Origin: Vitrella brassicaformis | Taxonomy: Eukaryota; Sar; Vitrellaceae | Reading direction: 5' to 3' | Assembly: GCA_001179505.1 (NCBI GenBank) | Contig: CDMY01000305.1 | Location: forward strand, 361,191-425,190 | DNA: 64,000 nucleotides | In this document: piece after piece, positions 55,779 to 64,000 of the stretch | How positions within the stretch are numbered: the first letter of the stretch is position 1 | Layout: each line of letters starts with the position of its first letter | Translations under genes and position numbers: made by a program | The notes under the pieces: generated by a model | What the model saw: the letters and a program-made list of their open reading frames with translations, nothing else | The model's database searches: none | What the model was told of the DNA's origin: nothing

Positions 55779-58425
55779 TGGCTCCATTACCCATCCATCA
55801 GGCCGACGGCGGTGCGCAACACTCTGTCGAGTTGGTAAGACACACACTGCACAAACACAACAGCACTTGCCCCTCATCTGATTCCACTTGTCTCTCTGTC
55901 TGTCTGTCTGTGTGCTCCACCCCGCCCCCACCACATACGGCACACAGGCGTGGACCGGCAAGACCGACTTCCTCCGCGGCGAAGCGCCAGAGGCGGTGGT
56001 GGCCCCTGCAGCGGCAGCGGCAGCAGCAGCTGCTGCAGCTGCACCTGTCGTGCCGCCGTCTCCCCCTCCCGCAGTGTCACTCCAGCTCAAACGCAAGCGC
56101 GAGGAGGAGGACAAGTCGCCGTCGCCCAAGAAGCCCCGGTTCGGCCACCTGACGGCAGCTGCTGCCGAGATGGAGGAGGAGATGGACATGGCCCCCGCAC
56201 CACAGCCCCTGCCCCCTCCAGCCATACCCGAGCAGCAGGAGCAGCAGCAGCAACAGCCCCCCGCACCATCCGATGTCGACATGGCCGAGGCCGAGGCAGA
56301 GGAGCCGCAGTTGCCGCCCTTCGCACCGATGACGGCTCCGCCTGCCGTGGGTGTTCACGAGGCTGCTGCGGCTGCTGCTGTTGCCCCGCCAGGGGGCGAC
56401 GAGGAGATGGCCGCACCTTCGCCACAACCACCGCCCCCCGCTGCTCAAGATGAAGACGAGGACCAAGAGATGGCGCCTGCGGCCCCTCCAGAGGAGGAGC
56501 ACCCACTACCCCCACGGGCCCCTCCTGGCCCTCCTCCTGTTCCTGAGCCATCCCAGGAGGCTCCGGAGGCTCCCCAAGCACCGCCAGCCGCCGAGGAGGC
56601 CGAGCAGGAGGCTGCTGGGGCGGGAGAGGAGGGGGCTGAGGGCGGCGGGGAGCAGCTCGAGCAGCCTGCTGGGGGCGTTGAGGGTGCGGAGGGCGGAGAG
56701 GAGGAGGCTCCAGCTCCCGCGGTGCCCAAGGCCAAAGGAAAGGCCAAGGGGCGCGCCAAGGGCAAGGCCAAGGCGGGGCGCGCTAAAGCCAAGCGCGCCC
56801 CGCGCAAGACCAGGGCTGCTGCAGCTGACGACGATCACGAGGAGGAACAGGAAGAGGGGCAGGCTGCAGCAGCGGCAGCAGCAGCAGCAGCTGGTGGTGG
56901 GATGGGGGAGGCCGCTGGTGCGGCAGTTGGAGAGGGGGATGTAGAAATGGCCGAAGGAGTTGGAGGAGAGGGCGAGGGCGCTGCGGGCGAGGGCGAGGGT
57001 GCGGCAGCTGCCGTGGCTGGCGAGCAGCAGCCTGAGGAGCCACAGGAAGAACACGAGGACGAGGAGGAAGAAAAAGACAAACCAGAGGAGACGGAAGAGG
57101 AGGCTCCCGCCCCAGCCGCAGCAGCGGCCGCTGCTGCTGGTGGTCGCCCTCGCCGTAAAGCCGCGCAGAAGCCCTCAGGTCAGAAACAACTTACACACAT
57201 GAACGCATCCACCCACTCGTTGAATGACACCCCCCGTATGTCCGTCTGTGTGTGTCTGTGTGGATTGTTCAGCTGCTGCTGGTGTTGGTGAAGGGGAGGA
57301 GGAGGAGGAGGCAGCCGGCGGGCGTCGCGTCAAGAAGCCCGTCGGCAAGACCAAGGCCAAGAGCAAGGCGGCGAGCAAGGCTAAGGCGAAGGCCAAGAGC
57401 GGCAGTAGTGCTGCGGTGGCCGCGCGGCCGAAGCGGACGGGGGCGAGGAGGCAGCCGCCACCTGACGAGGAGGCAGAGGACGAGCGCGAGCATGACGAAC
57501 AAGCAGAGAACGAGGAGGCGCCGCCCGCCCCGCCTGCGCGTCCGCAGAGGCCCCGCAGACAGGCCGCACAGAAGCAGCAGAAAGGTGCGCCGAAAGAGAG
57601 GAGAGGCAGCGTGTGGGTGGTCTTGTTCTGTGTTCCATGGATGGACTCTTTGTGCTGTGCTGTGCTGTGTTGCAGACGTAGCCGAGGAGGAGAAGGAGGA
57701 GGAGAAGGAGGAGGGCGAGGCCGAGCCAGTGGCGGCGGCTGCTGCTGCTGCGGCCGCCAAGCCCCCACCAGCACCGAAGAGGGCCGCCAGAGCGAAACCG
57801 AAACCCAAAGCACAGACAGAAGGTCAGTCAGTGAAAGAGTGCGACATCCGCCCAACCACTCATTGATTCTCTCTGGTTGCATCTGCTCAGCCAAGGCCAA
57901 GCCGAGGCCTCGTAGGGCTGCCGCGGCCGCTGCACACCACGACCAACACGAAGAGGAGGATGAAGACGAGGACGAGGGCAAGGAGGAGGGTGGAGAGGAG
58001 GAGGTCGCGCAGCCTGCCGCTGCTGCTAAGGCCAAGGCCAAAGCTAAGGGCAAGAGTGCGGCTGCCAAGAAGGCCGCTGCCAAGGCCAAGGCCAATGGGA
58101 AAGCACCAAAGCCTGCAGAGGAGGAGGAGGTACGCGAGAGGGAGAGAGATGTAGCTCACCCACATCAACCGGTCGGTGGAGGGACGGTCGTCATTTGTGT
58201 GTGTGTGTGTGTGTGTGTGTCAGGAGGATGAGGGTGAGGACGAGCCCGTGGCGGCCCAGCCCAAGGCTAAGGCGAAGGCGAAGGCCAAAGGTGCGTGGGG
58301 ATGAACAGACATGGGACCATTCATTGGGTCGATGGATGGACAGATGGAGGGATGTGTGGGTGTCATTCATGTCAGGCAAGGCGAAGGGCAAAGCGAAGGC
58401 CAAGGCTAAGGCCAAGGCCAAGTGA
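51776..58425 (+). CDS. RCC1 (Ran GEF)-like protein with RanBP2 zinc finger, inserted RRM and basic/acidic tail
   Basis: The ATG at 51776 starts an Ala-rich stretch, then a RanBP2-type zinc finger (EWRCDGCRTPNKETDLKCVA: W, C-x2-C, N, C-x2-C). After a Gly/Pro linker, RCC1 repeats follow. Human RCC1-like landmarks are ECDQLGLGDTKLQRKKPDLI, VGGMHSAALTKNGKVWTWG, GDSHSAGLSFTRHVYLWGSY, AAGNNHTIAL, CGGSFHTVAL and AGDVFSWGVGVNHQLG. The GGMH and WGCND blocks argue for a true RCC1 homologue, which exchanges Ran GDP for GTP on chromatin. After WGSYKCNDFHIGF lies an RRM (VKVTGLPEG as RNP2; GSARVSFVD as RNP1), then the blade resumes. The 55948-57177 exon joins the last blade (DGGAQHSVELAW) to a Pro/Glu/Ala-rich tail with AT-hook-like GRPRRKAAQK. 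The final exons are KAK-rich like an H1 C terminus, and TGA is at 58425. About 20 exons. Transcript proof is lacking for the full fusion. Confidence 0.85.
55948..57276 (+). repeat. Source copy of duplicated tail segment
   Basis: Sequence from about 56258 to 57276, including the intron 57178-57270, matches 16077-16633. A block missing from the copy corresponds to about 56645-57125. Parts also match 13.5-14.9 kb. The intron copies share a long run around ACTTACACACATGAACGCAT. Confidence 0.85.
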
Positions 58426-59413
58426 CGATACATACCCACACACGCATCGATCCACCTACCAGGTAGGTATATATGTCAGACAGACAAGTGCACAGGTCGA
58501 GCGTCGCATCTCATGCACTCATGTCCGTCTGTCTGTCTGTCTGTCTTCGCTATGTGTGTGTGTATCAGGGGCCGTCGGGTGGTGATATACTTCTCCGTGT
58601 GTGTGTGTGCGAGTGACACCTATGGTACCTATGGTTCGATAGAGGCGGGATGAGTGAGTGGGTCGATGGCCGACGGACGGACAGACTGCGTGTGGTGGCT
58701 CACACACCATGCATACTACCACACCACACCACACGACATTGCATGCCATCCCATCCCTCTGCATGGCGCTGCATTTCACTCATCGCATGCACTGGGTGGG
58801 TGCATCCATCTATCTATTGGGTTGGAGAATTGCGTGGAATCAATGCCTGCCGGCCGTGGCTGTCCGTCTGTCCGTGTCTGTCTGTCTGGCCATCTGCATC
58901 GTACAGGGCTAACCAAGCTGGCTGGCTGTTTTCAACGCCTGGCTGACCGACTGGCTGTCTGTCTCCTTCCTCGCCTGATGGTTGTCTGATCGTTTAGACC
59001 CTGATGGACTCGCATCGTCCTCTGGAACACAGACAACGCCGTTCTCTGGGTGGCGATGAATCAAGACCACTGGGGCAGTCTTGCGATGATGATTGGGCTC
59101 ACGCGCAGAGCTTGTCAGAAGCTTGGCAGAGTTCACCTTTCCCTCGCCCGTCGCTCGCACTGCGAGCTTTGGAACATTCTTTTGCGAATTTCGTCCCCTT
59201 ATTCGTCTCAGTTGACGTAGCACAACTCAGTCGGTAGCCGTTGGTCACCCGCTCCTCTGCTCGCCTCAGCGCCTCATTCTTCAATCACTCCTCCGGCACT
59301 TTCGGCGCATTGCCGCTGCGTAGAGCCGAATTGGGGTGCCCCCGGTTCTGCACGTGAGCGACAAGAAGCGCCAGTCCACCTATTGCCGTCACCGCATCCA
59401 TCGCTTGCCGCCG
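58426..59413. other. Intergenic spacer, no gene seen
   Basis: About 1 kb between two plus-strand genes. It holds TCTG runs (58525-58545, 58860-58890) and no supported exon. The part after 59000 likely contains the promoter and 5' UTR of the DnaJ-domain gene. Confidence 0.5.
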
Positions 59414-61692
59414 ATGAAGCGCGATAGCGTTCCTTCCTCATCATCCAGCTCTCATCACTTTGCCCGCGGCTCCGGCGCCTCCTATGTCCGCACCACCCAC
59501 CATGCCCAGCACTCGCAGACCGCCCACCGACGAGCACGGGACTCTCAGCCTCCCACGTCGTCATCGAACCTCTCGAGCCCGCTGCGCCCGTCGGCCAAGT
59601 CGCCATCGAAAGGCCCATCCCATCGGGCGTCGGGCCAGCATCAGCAGCATCAGCGAAAGGCCGCGGAGAGCGTCACACGAGGGCCGCTGGTGGGGTTGAA
59701 CTGTGCGGTGAAGGCCAATGGTGTGGGCGCCCACCCGCTGGAGGACCCGCTGCGGGACTGTCTGCTGGAGTATCTGATGAGTGTTGGGCCGGTGGAGGGC
59801 GGCGGGGACGAGACGGTCGTCTACCAGCTCAGCAAAGAGATGGAAATGAGGTACGTCAGTCAGGGAAGGCATACATCTCACTCACCAGCACTCTCTCTGT
59901 GTGTATGGACCATCTCGAGATGTCTGTCTGCCTGTCGGTGTGTGCGCCTGTCTGTAGGAATGGCGAGTGTCGTCGTGAGCTTCGGCTGTCGTCGTTTCAG
60001 CTGCGGCTGCCGCAGCCGCTCTTCTCCAAGCTGTGGGACGCCGTCAAGAACGAGGACTCATCGCTACCACACATACTCAAAGTGGCCAAGCAGATCACCG
60101 CACCACCACCACCACCAGAAGACCCCGTCATGGCTCAGATCACCATGCAGGAGGCACTGCAGGTGGGTGAGGATTGTGTGTGTGTGCGTGTGTGTGCGCG
60201 ATGGGCGGCAACATGTGTGTGTGTGTGCGGTGTGTGTCCTTCGCTGGCGTAGACCCGGCTAGAGGTTGCGCGATGGATGTTGGGGTGTGTGGAGCCTGCT
60301 TCTGAGGCCCTGCTAGACTACGGCACCCTGCGGGCACTGTCCAATCAGATACACCAATGCGTGCAGGTCAGTGACAGACAGACACGCCCTCACCCACCTT
60401 ACCTTCCATTACCTCACCACGCCACACACACACATGCATCCATTGGCTCTGTCTGTTCCCTCCCTCCCTCCCTCCCTCCCTCCCTCACTCCCCCTCCTCC
60501 CAGGCCACAGACGAGGCCGCCAACGCCCTCTCGCCTATCACACAGGCCACCGATCGCACCCCCCTCCCCCCACCGGATCCCTTCCGCTCCACTCCCTCTT
60601 TCCGCCGACCCGCCGACACGCACCCACACCGCGGCCGCAGACTCTCGCACTCAACCATTCCCACCAACCTCGCACACATGGCCAGCCCAGCCTTCTCGCG
60701 CAAGGCCGGCGGCGGCAGCGGCAGCGGCAGCCTCTCAAGCGAGCTCAACGCGCTGGACGAGCTGCTGTACTCGTCGCCTGACAGGAGGAGGGGGTCAGAT
60801 GAGCATGAGCATCAGAGTGACGACGGTGACTGTCTGAGGTCGCTTGACGTGAGGGGGTACAGTGGGCTGGGCGGCGTCATCGCCGGGCTGAGGTCGGTCA
60901 ACATCACCGACGAGGCAGGGGCACCACCCAGCGGCCCCCGACGGACCTTCTCGTCACCCCTGGGCGATGTCACCCGCTCAGATGACACGCCCATGATGCG
61001 CCGGCTCGAGTCGGATGGTGGGCTTGGGGGGTGGAGGAACAATCGGCGGGATGCGACTGAGCACCAGCGGGCCTCTGCGACCCTGTGGCGGGCCTTTCTG
61101 TCCGAGCGGCCCACACAAATCCGCGAGAGGTGCTCCAGCGTGGCGCAGAAGCTGGCAGAGGACGCAACGGCCAATGCAGGTGTGCCGGTGGTTACGCAGT
61201 GAGAGAGCACACACGCATCCACTGTGTGTATTGCCGCTATCTCATTTTCCCTGATCAGCTCGCCAGCGTGCGCTTCGTCGCGACTCAGTGGGATCCCTCC
61301 CCTCCGAGCCGCCCCCCGCCGACCACCCCGATCCCTCCTCGCCCCCCGTGACGGTCAAGGCCTTCGCATCGCTGGCCAATGCGCTCGCACTGGTCGGCCT
61401 CAAGTCCTTCCGCGTGGCGGGGGCGCTGTCTGGGAGTCTGCTGGGTCTGGGGAGGGAGCTGATGGACAGGATGGTGTGTCGCGGCATCACGCGAGTGCTG
61501 GACTGGCACGTGGGCATGGACGACCCCTTGAGCGGCGACTTCATGCGGACCCTGCCCAAGGTGCGGATCAGAAACCCCACCACTCTCGCGCTGGTGGAGA
61601 AATTCAACGACGTGCTCCAGGTCGGCAAGTGGGCCAAGGGGAGAGAGAAGAGAGAGAAGAGAGGGAGAGAGGGTCGTGGGGGCGTGACATCT

Positions 61693-61733
<41 letters not shown>

Positions 61734-64000
61734 TTGCAGGAGCGTGTGTCGTCCTGCAGCCCCGATCAGATCGACGCTGTTCACCAGCTGCTGCACCGAC
61801 TGCTCGCCAATGTGGAGCGCAGGGACGCCCAGCTACACAGCAAGAACAAGGACAAGGACAAGAAAGACACCACAGACGGCAACAAAAAGAACTCCGACAA
61901 CGGCCCCTCTGCTGCTGCGGCCAGCAACAGCGACGACGACCCCTTCTCGGCCTTTCTCAAGGCGCGCGGGCCACCCCACCCCGCCCACAGCACCAAATCC
62001 AAGATGCAGAAGAAAAGGAAAAAGAAGAAGCACGCAGCGAACGGTGCTGGGGCGAAGAAGGCTGTGTTGCACGAGGTGCCCCCAGTTCTGACGTCCATCA
62101 AGACCCCCGAGAGCGCCCACAGCGGCGCCCGCATCCGCCCGGGCACCCTCGACCGCGATGACTCGGACGACGACATCCTGCTGGACGATTTCGATCCCTC
62201 CAACACGCTCACCCGCGCAAAGGCGGCGCTGCGCAGCAGGCGCCTGGAGCTCTCCAAGTCGCGAGAGAAGGAGAGGGAGAGGGAGAGGAGCAAGGGGGAG
62301 ACGGAGGGGAGCGGTGCGGGCGGCAGCGGGAGGAGCTCGCGGGAGGGGGAGAGGGGCACATCCACCACCACCACTGGGCGGTTCACCGTGTACCCCATGA
62401 GGCGCGAGCACATGACTCCTGATGGAAACAGGTCAGGCAGGCAGGCAGGCGCGGAGAGCGGCAGGCAGGACACCCACGCATCTCTGCGCCTTCATGTGTG
62501 TGTGGCCGTCTTCATGTTCAGGATGTCTCGCAGCAGCATGGGCGGCGCTGATGGCGGTCTCTTATCATCACCCAGCACCACCACCAGCGGCCGGTTCGGC
62601 TCCACAGACCCCCTCTTCAAGGTCTCGGCCGCTGCCGGTGACACCCCCTCACGCCCCCTGCGCCGCTCGCCCCTCCACTACGCACCAGAGGAAACACACC
62701 CACAGCCATCACAACCGTCCCGCCCCCACCTGTCCTCTCGGTTCGCAAGCGTCTCGTCGGGCACGCCCGCGACAGACAACGCGGCCGGCGACCTGGGGGA
62801 CGACTTCGTCTATGGCAGCGGCAGCAGAGGCAGCGGGGGCAATGGCAGCAGCAAGAGAGGGGCGGGGCTGAGGATCGATGACGACGACGACGTGTTGATT
62901 GAGGATGGGGGCTTGAGTGATGATGACGATGACCTCGCTGGTGGGGGTCTGTTTGGCGGGACAGATGAAGAGGGCGAGGGATGGGGGGAGGAGGAGACCG
63001 ATGATGAGGAGAGTGAGAGTGACGATGAGAGCCAAGATGAAGACGAAGAGGAGGAGGAGAACGAGGAGGACATCGACTTTGCAGAACGGCTGGAGAAGGC
63101 GCTCAATGGGCTCAGTGCACAGGTCAACCACTGGGCGGGGCGGGGCGGGTGGCGTCGTTCAACACACAACCCGACAGATGACATGACGTGGGGTGGGTGA
63201 TGCGCTGCGCATGGCATGTGGGCAGGGTTTGAAGCATCTGGCGTCCATCGCATCAGCCTTCCTGACCTTCTGCGAGCGGGTCGCCGACGGCATCTCGACC
63301 GAGTACAAGAACCTCGACTTTGAAGTCGCTCTCGCCTTGTACGCAGCGCAGCCACACACACTCCCCCCCTACACACACATCGCACCATCTACTCTACGTG
63401 TCTGTGTGTCTCTCTCTCTCCCTGTGTGTGTCAGCTTTGGTTTGGAGTTTCTGCCCAGGAGCAAGAAGGACCTGCGGAAGCGCTACCTGGAGCTGTCGCT
63501 CAAGCTGCACCCCGACAAGAACCCCAACAGCACCGCTGAGGACTTCCAAATGCTCCAGAAGTACAAGGAACAGCTCGAGGTACGCCAGACGGACAGACAC
63601 ATCAGAGCTCTAGATGGCATGGCGGAAGTGGGTACGTGTCATGTGTGTGTATGGTATGGTCAGAATGAGATAGGTAAGAAGGGCAGTCGTGTGGAGGACG
63701 AGGCCGACAGCCCATCGGTGGGACTCACCCGGCTCAACGAACACCTCAGCAGATGCGCAGAGTCCATGGCACAGGCACGTCTGAGACACACACACACACA
63801 CAACATCCGTCTCAGTAAATGATCTGATCCGTCTGTGTCTGTTTCTGTGTGTGTGTGGTGTGCAGGGTTATGTGTTTGATTTGCACAAGGACAAGGCGAT
63901 GCTCAAGGCCTTCCTCAACATGACCAAGAACAGCAGCAACCCCAAGGACGTCCTCTTCATGCTTCTACTCACCACCAGGTCAACCCCCCCCCCCCCCCCC
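59414..64000 (+). CDS. Large low-complexity protein with C-terminal DnaJ (J) domain (3' end off window)
   Basis: First ATG in frame is at 59414. Exons: 59414-59849, about 59958-60161, about 60252-60366, 60504-61177, 61260-61620, 61740-62430, about 62522-63121, about 63226-63338, 63435-63579 and further exons to the edge. The first half is Ser/Arg-rich with helical segments (LEDPLRDCLLEYLMSVG; TLWRAFLSERPTQIRERC). The middle has Lys-rich (KMQKKRKKKKH) and very acidic (DEEESESDDESQDEDEEEEE) tracts. Near 63450-63579 is a J domain: LRKRYLELSLKLHPDKNP with the HPDK/HPD motif that stimulates Hsp70 ATPase, and QMLQKYKEQLE as the last helix. A J domain this far C-terminal, after long disordered charged regions, is unlike DnaJA/B proteins and fits the DnaJC group. 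The sequence ends in poly-C at the edge. Client and site are unknown. Confidence 0.72.
63984..64000. other. Terminal poly-C run (probable assembly break)
   Basis: Seventeen Cs close the window, directly after an apparent GT donor context in the DnaJ-domain gene. The mirror-like poly-G next to the N gap at 1336-1351 suggests both are edges of sequencing gaps. Confidence 0.7.

Noticed and set aside
58525-58545. Regular short repeats (TCTG/CAGA, GATG, TG) as a possible CRISPR array
   Set aside because: Simple tandem repeats without spacers, scattered through introns and spacers of a eukaryotic genome.
1-64000. Transposons, retroelements, viral insertions, tRNA and rRNA genes
   Set aside because: I saw no transposase, reverse transcriptase, long terminal repeats or clear tRNA cloverleaf on reading. 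A dedicated scan (tRNAscan, RepeatMasker) was not possible, so short RNA genes may be missed.

Overview
This window is nuclear DNA from a compact, intron-rich, GC-rich protist. Nearly every gene is split by short introns (about 60-150 bp). The gene set is eukaryotic: an RCC1-type Ran GEF, a linker-histone domain, a CEP70-like basal-body protein, mitochondrial uL4, DGAT2, a RING E3, an organellar family-A DNA polymerase, and proteins with secretory or plastid-type leaders. The best match I can infer is an alveolate alga with a complex plastid, such as the chromerid Vitrella. That assignment rests on style and gene content only, not on a search. A 300-base N gap (1352-1651) with poly-G flanks and a poly-C run at the right edge mark assembly breaks.

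Layout: 1-1326 (-) secreted flavin amine oxidase-like protein, cut at the left edge; 1811-2765 (+) TMEM205-like membrane protein; 3196-5759 (-) F-box-like protein; 6089-7843 (+) RsuA/RluB pseudouridine synthase with a leader; 8093-9100 (-) BTB-domain protein with an organelle-type leader; 9560-12860 (+) mitochondrial uL4; 13.2-15.0 kb decayed, scrambled copies of the RCC1 tail; 15.03-16.03 kb uncertain membrane ORF; 16047-17815 (+) linker-histone H1-domain gene; 18088-23568 (+) CEP70-like; 24240-24808 (-) unknown; 25012-26201 (+) NAD(P)H:quinone oxidoreductase-like; 27152-29343 (-) ankyrin-like; 29878-31313 (+) DGAT2; 31729-32034 (-) small membrane protein; 32607-33293 (+) tail-anchored coiled-coil protein; about 34319-37740 (-) coiled-coil/protein-kinase-like; 38326-42736 (-) organellar DNA polymerase I; 42973-44784 (+) RING E3; 45844-46140 (-) TMEM254-like; 46452-47583 (+) cold-shock/glycine-rich RNA-binding protein; 49269-51571 (-) GDT1/TMEM165 cation transporter; 51776-58425 (+) zinc finger-RCC1-RRM-basic-tail protein; 59414 to the right edge (+) DnaJ-domain protein.

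Most genes sit as head-to-head pairs separated by about 0.2-0.6 kb, which suggests shared promoters. TG-rich tracts next to 3' splice sites point in the direction of transcription and help orient genes. The standout observation is the RCC1 gene. It joins a RanBP2-type zinc finger, an RCC1 propeller interrupted by an RRM, and a long acidic/AT-hook-like/H1-like tail. Part of that tail, with an intron, is duplicated 40 kb away onto a linker-histone globular domain.
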